From Nocardioides panaciterrulae (GTDB taxonomy: Bacteria > Actinomycetota > Actinomycetes > Propionibacteriales > Nocardioidaceae): 64,000 nucleotides of DNA. The position numbers and the translations under genes are program-made. The notes under the pieces are model-generated. The model was not told the origin of the DNA, did no database searches, and was given only the letters and a program-made list of their open reading frames with translations. Location: positions 2,974,001 through 3,038,000 of the forward strand of contig NZ_JACCBG010000001.1 of NCBI RefSeq assembly GCF_013409645.1. Reading direction: 5' to 3'. Shown here one piece after another: positions 1 to 7,819 of the stretch (its first letter is position 1; each line of letters starts with the position of its first letter).

Positions 1-197
1 TCCTCCCGGAAGCGGCTGGCCTGGTGATCCAGGGCGTCGAGGACATCGTCCGTGGCGGCGAGCGCCGCGGGGAGGTCGTCCGGGGGCCACACCGCCACCC
101 GGGCGGTGGTGCCGATGGCGGCGCGCTCGGCAACGGCGACGGTGTCGTCACCGGTGTCGACGGGCCGCCACGCGGCGGTCAGGCTGGGTGCAGGCAT
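1..197 (-). CDS. ApbE-like FAD:protein FMN transferase, 5' part only
   Basis: Only the first 65 codons lie in the window; the gene runs off the left edge. The visible protein starts MPAPSLTAAWRPVDTGDD and continues with a pattern (RVAVWPPDDLPAALAA, then LDALDHQASRFRE) that matches the N-terminus of ApbE proteins, which transfer FMN onto a Thr of flavoproteins and are usually membrane-associated in actinobacteria. The ATG is preceded by GAGGTGACC, a good ribosome site. It follows the small membrane protein at 211-657 by 13 bases, so the two are probably co-transcribed. The family call rests on a short segment and is moderately sure. Confidence 0.6.
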   Translation of the reverse strand, partial: MPAPSLTAAWRPVDTGDDTVAVAERAAIGTTARVAVWPPDDLPAALAATDDVLDALDHQASRFRE

Positions 198-210
198 CGG
201 GGTCACCTCA

Positions 211-657
211 TCAGTCGTCGTGGTAGGTGGCGTGCCCGCTGTGAGCGACCACGGTCTTGCCGTTCGGGAGCGTGGTGGTGGTCGTCGTCACGCCGGACGC
301 GCTGGTCGTCGCGACGGAGTGCCCCACCTGGGGTCCGCTCGCTCCGTGCGTGACCGCAGTGGTGCCGGTCTGCGTGGTGCCGGACGTCGCACTGCCCGGG
401 AACGCGGGCGGCGTGATCGGGACCGCGTTGTGCGCCAAGGTGATGGCCGCGGCGCCGGTGCCGACGACCAGGGCGGCCGCGGTCCAGTTGGAGATCCGCC
501 GTACTCGGCGGAGGCCTTGGTCCCGCGCCTGCCTGGCCCTGCCCTCGGGAGTGCTCCGGCCGAGGTCCGGTAGGGGCACCCAGCCGTCGGCCGGGGCGGG
601 GCGGGTGACTCCCGGCAGCGGCACCTGCCCGCTGCGGGGATCACGTTCGTTGTTCAT
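211..657 (-). CDS. small single-span membrane protein of unknown function, ApbE-linked
   Basis: A 148-residue protein. Residues 1-57 are a proline- and arginine-rich cytoplasmic stretch, residues about 58-77 form one hydrophobic segment (ISNWTAAALVVGTGAAAITL), and the rest is a Thr/Ser/Gly-rich low-complexity tail ending in HSGHATYHDD. I do not recognise a named family. Small proteins of this layout sit beside ApbE and flavin-linked membrane electron-transfer genes in actinobacteria, so a role in an extracytoplasmic redox system is plausible but inferred. It is divergent from the two-component regulator at 818, across a perfect palindrome. Confidence 0.65.
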   Translation of the reverse strand: MNNERDPRSGQVPLPGVTRPAPADGWVPLPDLGRSTPEGRARQARDQGLRRVRRISNWTAAALVVGTGAAAITLAHNAVPITPPAFPGSATSGTTQTGTTAVTHGASGPQVGHSVATTSASGVTTTTTTLPNGKTVVAHSGHATYHDD

Positions 658-745
658 CAGGGGCCCCCTTCCGGGCTCGTCATGACCGGATCCACTCCGG
701 CGATTCCAGAGTGCGCGCGGGGGCGTGTGCCAACCGTGAGAGAAC

Positions 746-763
746 GATGTGAGGCCTCACATC
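746..763. promoter_or_regulatory. perfect 18-bp palindrome, candidate operator
   Basis: GATGTGAGGCCTCACATC is its own reverse complement. It lies in the 160-bp divergent gap between the membrane protein/ApbE pair and the response regulator, 55 bases upstream of the regulator start. Position and symmetry suggest a binding site for a dimeric regulator, most simply the OmpR-type regulator next to it. Confidence 0.5.
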
Positions 764-817
764 TGCCGGTCTTCCGGCTCTGCTCGATCCCGCGCCGGGC
801 CTCGTAGCCTCGCTGGC

Positions 818-1498
818 ATGCGGGTGCTCGTGATCGAGGACGAGGTGCGCATGGCGCGGCTGGTCAAGCGCGCCCTCGAGGAGGAGGGCCACGCGGTGGA
901 CGTCTGCGGGGATGGCCCCGAGGGACTGTGGATGGCCACCGAGAACGCCTATGCCGCGATCGTGCTGGACGTCATGCTTCCGGGATTCGACGGCTTCGAG
1001 CTGTGCCGGAGGCTGCGCGAGGCCGATGTCTGGGCGCCGGTGCTGATGCTCACCGCGCGCGACGAGGTGGGCGACCGGGTCCGGGGCCTGGACGCGGGCG
1101 CGGACGACTACCTGGTCAAGCCGTTCAGCCTGATGGAGCTCGCCGCCCGGCTACGGGCGCTCACCCGGCGAGACGACCACCGCCGCCCAGCGGTGCTCTC
1201 GGTCGGGGAGCTGAAGCTGGACCCCGCGACCAAGCGGGCGTGGCGCGGCAGCACCGAGGTCGACCTCTCCCCCAAGGAGTTCGCCCTGCTCGAGCTCTTC
1301 CTCCGCCACCCGGGCGTCGTGCTGACTCGCTCCCAGATCATCGAGGCCGTGTGGGACTTCGCCTACGACGGCACGTCCAACGTGGTCGACCAGTACGTGA
1401 ACTACCTGCGCCGCAAGGTCGACACACCGTTCGGGCGCAGTGACCTCCAGACCGTGCGGGGCATGGGATACCGGCTGCGCGACGAGGAACCCGGATAA
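818..1498 (+). CDS. OmpR-family response regulator
   Basis: A 226-residue two-component regulator. The receiver domain (1-115) has the acidic pair in VIEDE, phospho-acceptor Asp51 (VLDVMLPG) and Lys101 (LVKPF). The C-terminal winged helix (about 130-223) ends in the typical RGMGYRL. I chose the ATG at 818 because it starts the receiver (MRVLVIED); the reading frame is open further upstream. The stop is two bases before the start of the kinase at 1501, so the two form an operon. Likely regulated genes are the divergent membrane protein/ApbE pair, by position only. Confidence 0.93.
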   Translation: MRVLVIEDEVRMARLVKRALEEEGHAVDVCGDGPEGLWMATENAYAAIVLDVMLPGFDGFELCRRLREADVWAPVLMLTARDEVGDRVRGLDAGADDYLVKPFSLMELAARLRALTRRDDHRRPAVLSVGELKLDPATKRAWRGSTEVDLSPKEFALLELFLRHPGVVLTRSQIIEAVWDFAYDGTSNVVDQYVNYLRRKVDTPFGRSDLQTVRGMGYRLRDEEPG

Positions 1499-1500
1499 CG

Positions 1501-2883
1501 ATGTCGATCCGCCTCAGGCTCGCAGTCGTCTTCACGATCGCTTCTGCGGTCGTGCTCGGCCTGGCGGGTTGGCTCTTCGTCAGCGAGCTCGCCTCCTCCC
1601 AGCAGGCGGCCATCGACTCCCAGCTCGCCGCCCAGCTCGCGCAGGCCGACCGCTACCTGACGCCCTCGGGTGCAGCTACACCCACCGGGCGGGTCCCCGC
1701 GCCCGGCGAGTACGTCGTGCAGGTCATCGACTCCACCGGTCGGGTCCGTGGCGCGAGCGCGGATGTAGGGGCGACCCCGCTGCTCAGCCCGGCCGAGATC
1801 AGGCAGGCGCAGCACGGCCGGGTGCTGCGGACCAGCTCCGTCGAGGGCGAGCGCGAGCGCGTGCTGGCCGGGCCGCTGAAGCAGCACCCGGGCTGGGTCG
1901 CGGTCGCGGACGTCTCGCTCGAAGCGCTCGACAGCACGCTGAGCCATGTCGTCAGGGAGCTGTTCATCGCGGGCGGGATCCTCGTGCTGGGCGCAGGGGC
2001 CGGCGCCTACGGGCTGGCCCGCGCCGCCCTCTCCCCCGTCGAGCGGATGCGTCGCGAGGTCGCTGCGCTCTCCGAGCGTGACGCGGCGGCAGGAGTGCGG
2101 GTGCCGCACACGCGGGACGAGATCGCCGCACTCGCGACGACGATGAACCTGTTGCTGAGCCGGCTGCAGGGCGCGCTCGCGCGGCAGCGGGCGCTGGTCG
2201 CAGATGCCAGCCACGAGCTCCGCACGCCCTTCGCCGTGCTGCGAGGCGAGCTCGAGCTGGCCGGCCTCCCCGGCAGGAGCCGCGACGAGCTCGCGGCGGC
2301 CGTGGAGCGAGCCGGCGAGGAGGCAGCGCGGCTGGCGCGGCTCACCGATCAGCTCCTGTTCCTCGCCAGAGGCGATGAGGAGAGGCTCCCCCTGCAGCAG
2401 GAGCGGACCGATGTCAGGGAGCTGCTCGACCGCAGCGCGGACCACGCAGCCACCCGCGCCCGCGCGGGCGGTGTCCGGTGCCAGGTCGACGCCCCTGCCG
2501 ACCTGACAGCAGACGTGGACCCCGACCGCGTGGGCGAGGCGATCGACAACCTGGTCGACAACGCCCTGCGGTTCGCCCCCACGGGGACGGCCATCGTGAT
2601 CCGTGGCCGGGCGGTCGGCCGCGACCTGACGCTCGAGGTGGCGGATTCTGGCCCCGGCTTCCCGGAACAGTTCCTTCCCCACGCCTTCGAGCGTTTCGCG
2701 CGCCCGGACTCCAGCCGTGCTCGCAGCGACGGGGGCGCCGGCCTGGGCCTGGCCATCGTGAGCGCCATCGCGCGCGCGCACGGCGGGCGCGCGGCGGCGC
2801 GCAACCGGCCCGGGGGTGGGGCTGTGGTGTCATTGGAGCTTCCAGGGGCGGTCGACGGCGCGCCTCGAGGGGACGAACGCTGA
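1501..2883 (+). CDS. sensor histidine kinase
   Basis: A 460-residue membrane kinase, partner of the OmpR regulator just upstream. Residues 7-30 are the first membrane span, about 30-150 an extracytoplasmic sensor region, about 155-175 the second span. A HAMP linker follows (about 176-228), then the dimerisation domain with phospho-acceptor His238 in DASHELRTP. The ATPase domain has an N-box (NLVDNALRF), a G1 box (DSGPGFP) and a G2 box (GAGLGLAI). All catalytic motifs are intact. The signal sensed is not evident. Confidence 0.93.
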   Translation: MSIRLRLAVVFTIASAVVLGLAGWLFVSELASSQQAAIDSQLAAQLAQADRYLTPSGAATPTGRVPAPGEYVVQVIDSTGRVRGASADVGATPLLSPAEIRQAQHGRVLRTSSVEGERERVLAGPLKQHPGWVAVADVSLEALDSTLSHVVRELFIAGGILVLGAGAGAYGLARAALSPVERMRREVAALSERDAAAGVRVPHTRDEIAALATTMNLLLSRLQGALARQRALVADASHELRTPFAVLRGELELAGLPGRSRDELAAAVERAGEEAARLARLTDQLLFLARGDEERLPLQQERTDVRELLDRSADHAATRARAGGVRCQVDAPADLTADVDPDRVGEAIDNLVDNALRFAPTGTAIVIRGRAVGRDLTLEVADSGPGFPEQFLPHAFERFARPDSSRARSDGGAGLGLAIVSAIARAHGGRAAARNRPGGGAVVSLELPGAVDGAPRGDER

Positions 2884-3318
2884 TCGTGGACGCGGACCGC
2901 CCGTCGAGGTGTTCACCTGGCGTCGGGTGAGGTCCTCGGCTACGCCTGGGCTCCCCCCGTCGGTGTGGACGCCGTGCAGGTGCGGATCGACGACGGCCCC
3001 TGGGCCGAGGCCACCCTGGGAGTCGACCTCGGCCCGGACGCCTGGCGGCCCTGGTCGATGAGCTGGCGGGCCACGCCCGGCCGGCACGAGCTACGGGTGC
3101 GGTGCCGCACGACCACCGGCCAGTGGCAGGAGCAGGGCACCACCACGCCGTACCCGCATGGGGTCCGCGGGATCCACGCCGTCACCGTGCATGTCGGCGG
3201 CTCCTGGCTCGGTGCCGGCGTCCGACGGCTGGCCGGCGACGCCGCGGCACGACTGAGCTGGGCCGCGCGCAGCGTGGCTGCGTGGCGCCAGCCGACTGGG
3301 GCCGCCCACCCTCGGTGA
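2884..3318 (+). pseudogene. C-terminal remnant of a sulfite-oxidase-type molybdopterin oxidoreductase
   Basis: Translation in the frame directly after the kinase stop gives GEVLGYAWAPPVGVDAVQV, then DDGPWAEA, WRPWSMSW, GRHELRVRC and HGVRGIHAVTVHV. This is the Ig-like dimerisation domain that ends sulfite oxidase and related Mo-cofactor enzymes. The molybdopterin-binding domain, which should precede it with its cysteine ligand, is absent; the region upstream is the kinase. A GTG at 2965 could start a 117-residue product, but it would begin inside the domain. The tail past residue 90 is amphipathic and not typical. I read it as a truncated gene rather than a functional one. Confidence 0.6.
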
Positions 3319-3385
3319 TCGCGCCGCGCGATCCCCGCGCGATCCCTGCGCGATCCTCGCGTCGTAGGCCCGACCGGCGGGTTCC

Positions 3386-4072
3386 CTACAGCTCGCGCAC
3401 CCATGGGTGGTCCGGGCTCAGGCGGGCGACCGCGTCGCGCAGCCACCGGCGGGCGGCCGCGTCCAGCAGCGGAAGGGCAACCTCGGCGTCGCGCTGGTCC
3501 TTCGCCCTGGCCTGGGCCGCCTTGAACATCAAGGTGACCTCGGGCCGGGCGTAGCGCAGACCGTCGGTCCGAACCCAGGTGACGTCCTCGAGCTCCTCGG
3601 TGTGCGCGAGGTGACGCTTGTTGGTCCACCGGCCGCCGGTGCCCGGGGTGAAGGGGACATCCAGGACCCATGGCGACCGGGCGTCCCGGCGGATCCACAC
3701 CTGGCTGTCCGGCCGGACGTCGGTGAACCGGGCGTCGAAGGGCCGGAACCAGCCCTCGTCGACGTTCCACGGGGTCCACCGGTCGCCGAGGAAACGCCGG
3801 AACGCCTCGGCGTCGCTGGACAGGATCGAGATGTCCATGTCCTCGTGCGGGCGGGCGACCCCGGTGAACGCCTCGATGCTCCAGCCCCCGATGATCCACC
3901 ACGGTCGGTCGAACCCGTCCATGAACTCGGCGATGCTGGTCGGGTCCAGCGGGTCCCAGCCGCCGTACCAGCGGGTGAACTCCTCGGGAGGGAGGTGGCC
4001 GGCCGCGGGAGGTTGCACCGAGGGCGGCTGCCCGGCTGACGGCGATGCGGCGGAGGTGTCTGCGCGGTTCAC
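3386..4072 (-). CDS. nucleotidyltransferase of the aminoglycoside-adenylyltransferase type
   Basis: About 228 residues. The core contains WWIIGGWSIEAFTG followed by PHEDMDISIL, the GG(W)/DxD-like pattern of the polymerase-beta nucleotidyltransferase fold found in ANT(2'')-like proteins. Later segments (RWTPWNVDEGWFRPFDARF, then ARPEVTLMFKAAQARAKDQRD) fit the same family. The open frame reaches 4204, but its first 44 codons are arginine-rich and look non-coding. I used the GTG at 4072; another GTG at 4018 is possible. Many chromosomal members have no known antibiotic substrate, so resistance should not be assumed. It points towards the pseudogene at 3318 and appears to be a single-gene unit. 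Confidence 0.7.
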   Translation of the reverse strand: MNRADTSAASPSAGQPPSVQPPAAGHLPPEEFTRWYGGWDPLDPTSIAEFMDGFDRPWWIIGGWSIEAFTGVARPHEDMDISILSSDAEAFRRFLGDRWTPWNVDEGWFRPFDARFTDVRPDSQVWIRRDARSPWVLDVPFTPGTGGRWTNKRHLAHTEELEDVTWVRTDGLRYARPEVTLMFKAAQARAKDQRDAEVALPLLDAAARRWLRDAVARLSPDHPWVREL

Positions 4073-4413
4073 TCGGTGGCCCGAGAGGCGGGCGCGATCG
4101 TGCGCGGCCGAGCGGCGGATCCGTGTGCGGCGGCCGGCCAGCCACCTGTGGACCGCTCCGGGATACTCCGCGGGTCGACGCCGCGACAGGGGGCATGGTC
4201 GCATTCGGGCCGGCTCGTCGTCGGGCCGGCAGGGTTGATCATCATCCCGCGACTCTAGGGGCCCTCTCGGTCGTGACGCACCGGCGAAATCGCCGGGTTG
4301 GCGCCCGCTGATGCGCCCCTGACGCCGCCGGCCCCCAGGACACCGGCCATGGCAGGGTCAGGGTGGTGGACGCGACTGACCTGCTGCTCGAATCGGGGCC
4401 ACGAGATCCCGGA

Positions 4414-4448
4414 GGAGAGGTTGAGCCACTGGCTGGCTCAACCTCTCC
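4414..4448. terminator. perfect 15-bp stem-loop
   Basis: GGAGAGGTTGAGCCA, a 5-base loop, then its exact reverse complement. It lies about 65 bases beyond the stop of the solute-binding protein gene, past a first hairpin. No long T-run is present, as is usual for actinobacterial terminators. It may be a second terminator for that gene. Confidence 0.5.
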
Positions 4449-4474
4449 TTCGGCGTCAGGTCCGCCACGGGCGA

Positions 4475-4507
4475 CAGGGCCGGCCGGGAGTTCCCCGGCC
4501 GGCCCTG
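4475..4507 (-). terminator. terminator hairpin of the solute-binding protein gene
   Basis: CAGGGCCGGCCGGG, a 5-base loop and the exact complement form a 14-bp stem, ending four bases beyond the stop codon of the minus-strand gene at 4512. Position and stability fit an intrinsic terminator. Confidence 0.7.
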
Positions 4508-4511
4508 CTGC

Positions 4512-6266
4512 TCACTTGACGTAGAGGTCCTTGAAGTTCGGCATTCCCATCTCGGTGTCACCGGACGCGTTGCCGATCCGCGAACCGAATGGGAACAGCT
4601 CGTTGCGGAACGCCGTCGGGATGATCGGCAGGTACTTCCGTCCGATCTCCTCGTCCAGCGCGCCCCAGGCGTCCGCCTGCTTGCCCAGTGGCAGGGAGCT
4701 GATCCTGCTCATGCGTTCGTCGATGGACTTCTCCGAGAAGTGGGAGAAGTTGTAGGCCGCTCCGGAACGAACCATCGGAGGCAGCATCGTCAGACCGGTC
4801 GGCCAGTCCGCGCACCAGGAGAGGTACCGGACGTTGAGCTGCTTGTTCACCGGATCGTCCGGGTTCGTCGCGATCGCGTAGACCGACTCCTGCACGGGGA
4901 TCGACTTCACCTTGAACCCGGCGTTCTCCAGCCCCTTGACCAGCACCTTCTGGCTGGCCACGGCCAACGCGTCGGGCTCGTAGTACATCATCGTGAGCTG
5001 GAACTCCCCCGGCGCGTAGCCCGCCTGCTTCAGGAGCTCCTTCGCCTCCTCCGGGTCGTAGGTGAACTGCTGGCCGTCAACGAAGTAGTCGTGCTTGCCC
5101 GCCATGGCCGGAGGCATGATCGAGTCCGCAGGCACCCGGGTCACACCGGGCACGTTGCCCTCGGACAGCCACTTGTCGTCGTAGGGGTAGGCGTAGGCGA
5201 TGGCCTTCCGGACCCGGATGTCCGTGATCTTGGTGTAGTCCGGCTCGAGGTAGACGCCACACTGGGTGGCGGTCTGGACGAGCCGGTCACCCAGCTTCGC
5301 CTTCGCCACGTTGTAGTTGCTCGACCCCAGGGCGGTGCTGAGTGCGGTCTGCGACATCGCATTGCCGCTCAGCATGATCTGGTCGACCTTCGCCTGGTCC
5401 TGGTTGAACTTGATGACCCACTTGTCGACGTACTGGTGGCGCCCAGCATCGGTCTTGGCGTCCCACTGGTTGTTCCTGACCAGCTCCAGCTCCTCGTTGG
5501 GCCCGAAGCTCTGGACCTTGTAGGGGCCGTCCGACATCGGGTGCAGGCCGTAGTCGGGCGGGTTGCTCGCCTTGCCCAGCGGCACGGCCCCCATCGCCGG
5601 GAACGCACCCCAGTACGGCATGTCCGCGAACGGCCGGGCCATGTGGATGGTCACCTTGTCCCCGTCCACGGTGACGCCGTCCCACCGCGCACCCGGGTCG
5701 CTGTAGGGGCCCTTGTAGGAGCCGGCCCCCTTGAAGTACGTCTGCGAGTACTCGGTCCCCGGGCCACCCGGGAACGTGCCGGTGTCCATCGAACGGCTGA
5801 TACCGAAGGCCACCTGCTTCGCCGTCACCGGCGAGCCGTCCTCCCAGCGGGCGCCCTTGCGGATGGTGAAGGTCCACTCGGTGTAGTCGGCGTTGTGGTG
5901 ACCCAGGTCGGTGGCCAGGTCCGGCACCAGGACCATGTCCCCGGTCTTGGGGTCCCGCGAATACTGCGTGAGCGATCTGCTGGTGAAGTCCTGGAGCAGC
6001 GTGTTGCCGAGTGCGGACCAGGCATTGCTCGGGTCGAGGTCGTCGAAGCCGGGATCCTTGGTGACGTAGACCGTCACCGTTCCTCCGGTGCGGGCGCCGA
6101 CCACCTCGGGCGCCGGTCCCGTCCGGTTCGGGTCCTGTGCGACCGACCCCTGCATGTCCTTGTAGCTGCCGCGGGCCGAAGGGGCTGCGCCCCCGGAGCC
6201 TCCGCACGCAGCGAGAGAGAACATCGTGACGCCCGCGAGGGCCGCCAACGGCTTGCTCAGTCTCAT
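4512..6266 (-). CDS. ABC transporter substrate-binding lipoprotein, family 5 (peptide/nickel type)
   Basis: A 584-residue exported lipoprotein. The signal peptide ends in the lipobox LAAC with Cys21, which would be lipid-anchored outside the membrane. The body has the family-5 solute-binding pattern, for example the domain near WTFTIRKGARWEDGSPVTAKQVAFGISR and a C-terminal region with YLSWCADWP. The frame is open upstream, but the ATG at 6266 gives a proper signal peptide and follows GAGAGGTAG. Family members bind oligopeptides or other solutes for an ABC importer. No permease or ATPase genes are adjacent, so it is an orphan or its partners lie elsewhere. A terminator follows at once. Confidence 0.9.
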   Translation of the reverse strand: MRLSKPLAALAGVTMFSLAACGGSGGAAPSARGSYKDMQGSVAQDPNRTGPAPEVVGARTGGTVTVYVTKDPGFDDLDPSNAWSALGNTLLQDFTSRSLTQYSRDPKTGDMVLVPDLATDLGHHNADYTEWTFTIRKGARWEDGSPVTAKQVAFGISRSMDTGTFPGGPGTEYSQTYFKGAGSYKGPYSDPGARWDGVTVDGDKVTIHMARPFADMPYWGAFPAMGAVPLGKASNPPDYGLHPMSDGPYKVQSFGPNEELELVRNNQWDAKTDAGRHQYVDKWVIKFNQDQAKVDQIMLSGNAMSQTALSTALGSSNYNVAKAKLGDRLVQTATQCGVYLEPDYTKITDIRVRKAIAYAYPYDDKWLSEGNVPGVTRVPADSIMPPAMAGKHDYFVDGQQFTYDPEEAKELLKQAGYAPGEFQLTMMYYEPDALAVASQKVLVKGLENAGFKVKSIPVQESVYAIATNPDDPVNKQLNVRYLSWCADWPTGLTMLPPMVRSGAAYNFSHFSEKSIDERMSRISSLPLGKQADAWGALDEEIGRKYLPIIPTAFRNELFPFGSRIGNASGDTEMGMPNFKDLYVK

Positions 6267-6475
6267 GTGCCTACCTCTCAGGTGATGCCGCCCGCCGATC
6301 GGCCGGGCGACTGAGTCAGAGGCGTGGAGCATGCCGGTGCGCTGCTGAGCCGGGGGACGATTCGTCCTCAGCGGAAAGGTCCTGCCGGACACGCAGCGTT
6401 CCGATCTCGGAACGGTCAAGAACTGGTCACGGCCAGTGCACGCGGCACAGCTCGAAGTGGCGCGCGGCCCGTGTC

Positions 6476-6481
6476 CCTAGG
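6476..6481. repeat. target-site duplication, left copy (CCTAGG)
   Basis: CCTAGG lies directly outside the left inverted repeat and recurs at 7641-7646 outside the right one. It fits the NCTAGN target preference and 6-bp duplication known for IS481. Confidence 0.7.
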
Positions 6482-6508
6482 GCTTAGGAATCACGGGTTG
6501 GGGTGACA
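6482..6508 (+). repeat. left terminal inverted repeat of the IS
   Basis: Begins GCTTAGGAATCACGGG and ends GGGTGACA. It matches the reverse complement of 7614-7640 at 24 of 27 positions. Confidence 0.85.
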
Positions 6509-6588
6509 CCCGGTGAGCCTGCACGTAGGTGTGGGCCACGGAAGACAGTCTCTGGATTGCTGAGATCTAGAGAACAGGAAGTCATTCC

Positions 6589-7581
6589 GTGGCCCACGAG
6601 GACATTGTGTACGACAGGCGTGTCCGGCTCATCGAGCACGCCGCCAAGATCGGGAACGTCAGCGAGGCCTGCCGGGTCTTCGGCGTCTCCAGGAAGACCT
6701 ACTACGAGTGGGTCAACATGGCCGAGCAATACGGCCTCTCAGCGTTGCTACCGCGTGATCGACGTAGGCCGCACCAGCCGAACGAGATGACCTCCGAGGA
6801 GGTCGCGGTGATCGTGTCCGAGGCGATCGCCCGACCGACGCTGGGTCCGAAGTCATTGCTGCGCCACCTCAGGAAGCGTGGTGTCGACCGGTCAGCATCG
6901 GGGGTCGCGAAGGTCCTGCGACGGCACAACCTCGGCACCGCGAAGCAGCGGGTGATCGCGTTGGCGTCGTTGACCGCGACCGAGACCGGTCAGCTCACTG
7001 AGGCCGCGATGGAGGGCCCGTTCGGGTTCTGCCAGTACGCCTCGCGGCCGGGGCAGGTCGTAGCCCTCGATGCGTTCTACGTCGGCAAGCTCAAGGGCGT
7101 CGGCGCGGTATGGCAGCTGACCGCGGTCGACATCGCGACCCGTGTCGCGGTGGTCCAGCTCGTGGTGGGCGACAAGACCGCCGCGGTCACAGCGCTCCTC
7201 CTGACGCACTTGAAGAAGGCGCTACGCAAGCACGGCATCACCCTGGAAGGGATCCTGACCGACAATGGCCCCGAGTTTGTCGGCAAGGCCTTCCAAAGCC
7301 GCGTGGGCGAGCTGGGGCTCCACCATCACCGGATCCCGCCCAGGTCGCCGAACCACAACGCCGTGTGCGAACGGTTCCACGGCACCGTGCTCGACGAGTT
7401 CTACCGCCCGCACTTCCACCGCGGCCGCGTCGAGGACGTCGCTCTGCTCGACCGGTCGCTGCAGGCCTGGGTCACCGACTACAACAACGAGCGTCCGAAT
7501 CACGGTGATTACATGGCCGGCCGGACCCCGCTGCAGGTCAAGAAGGAACTCAAGCGCCGCATCCGGCAGACTGCTGCCTGA
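6589..7581 (+). CDS. IS481-family DDE transposase
   Basis: A 330-residue transposase. The N-terminal helix-turn-helix (NVSEACRVFGVSRKTYYEWV, 23-42) binds the element ends. The integrase core has catalytic Asp161 (VALDAFY), Asp225 (ILTDNGPEF) and Glu261 (AVCERFHG), with the typical 35-residue gap between the last two. No frameshift or stop interrupts it, so it looks active. GTG start after AGGAA. It is one ORF without programmed frameshifting, as expected for IS481. Confidence 0.95.
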   Translation: MAHEDIVYDRRVRLIEHAAKIGNVSEACRVFGVSRKTYYEWVNMAEQYGLSALLPRDRRRPHQPNEMTSEEVAVIVSEAIARPTLGPKSLLRHLRKRGVDRSASGVAKVLRRHNLGTAKQRVIALASLTATETGQLTEAAMEGPFGFCQYASRPGQVVALDAFYVGKLKGVGAVWQLTAVDIATRVAVVQLVVGDKTAAVTALLLTHLKKALRKHGITLEGILTDNGPEFVGKAFQSRVGELGLHHHRIPPRSPNHNAVCERFHGTVLDEFYRPHFHRGRVEDVALLDRSLQAWVTDYNNERPNHGDYMAGRTPLQVKKELKRRIRQTAA

Positions 7582-7613
7582 CCATCCGGTCAAGCAAGCC
7601 AGAGACGTCGACC

Positions 7614-7640
7614 TGTCACCCCAACCCGTGCTTCGGAAGC
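7614..7640 (-). repeat. right terminal inverted repeat of the IS
   Basis: Reverse complement begins GCTTCCGAAGCACGGG and ends GGGTGACA, pairing with 6482-6508. Confidence 0.85.
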
Positions 7641-7646
7641 CCTAGG
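7641..7646. repeat. target-site duplication, right copy (CCTAGG)
   Basis: Second copy of the 6-base duplication, immediately right of the right inverted repeat. Confidence 0.7.
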
Positions 7647-7819
7647 GGGAGGGACACGGGCCGCAGACGGTGCCAGGCCCAACGCTGCCGGGGGACGGCG
7701 TTCTCTCCAGGGCCCGGCGCCCACGAGGCGCGACGGCTGGTGCGCGCACGTGGCCCGAACAGACTGCCGACGGCCCACGTGTGCTGCCACGATTCGGCGA
7801 GGGGCGAACGCCCGCCGGG

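Larger units (their letters stand above)
4073..4511. other. non-coding gap with two strong hairpins
   Basis: No convincing gene lies here. The part next to 4072 may include the true 5' end of the nucleotidyltransferase. The right half holds two separate perfect inverted repeats (4414-4448 and 4475-4507), listed individually. Confidence 0.5.
6482..7640 (+). mobile_element. IS481-family insertion sequence, apparently complete
   Basis: A 1159-bp element with 27-bp imperfect terminal inverted repeats (6482-6508 and 7614-7640; three mismatches), a single transposase gene, and CCTAGG duplicated on both sides. Outside the duplications the flanks GCGGCCCGTGTCCCT (6464-6478) and its exact complement (7650-7664) show that the element sits in the loop of a pre-existing 15-bp hairpin. 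That hairpin probably terminated the ArsR-type gene at 7820. The intact ends and transposase suggest a fairly recent insertion. Confidence 0.85.

Noticed and set aside
3386..4072. Calling the nucleotidyltransferase an antibiotic-resistance gene
   Set aside because: Only the general fold and a GG/DxD-like motif are visible; many chromosomal relatives have no resistance role.
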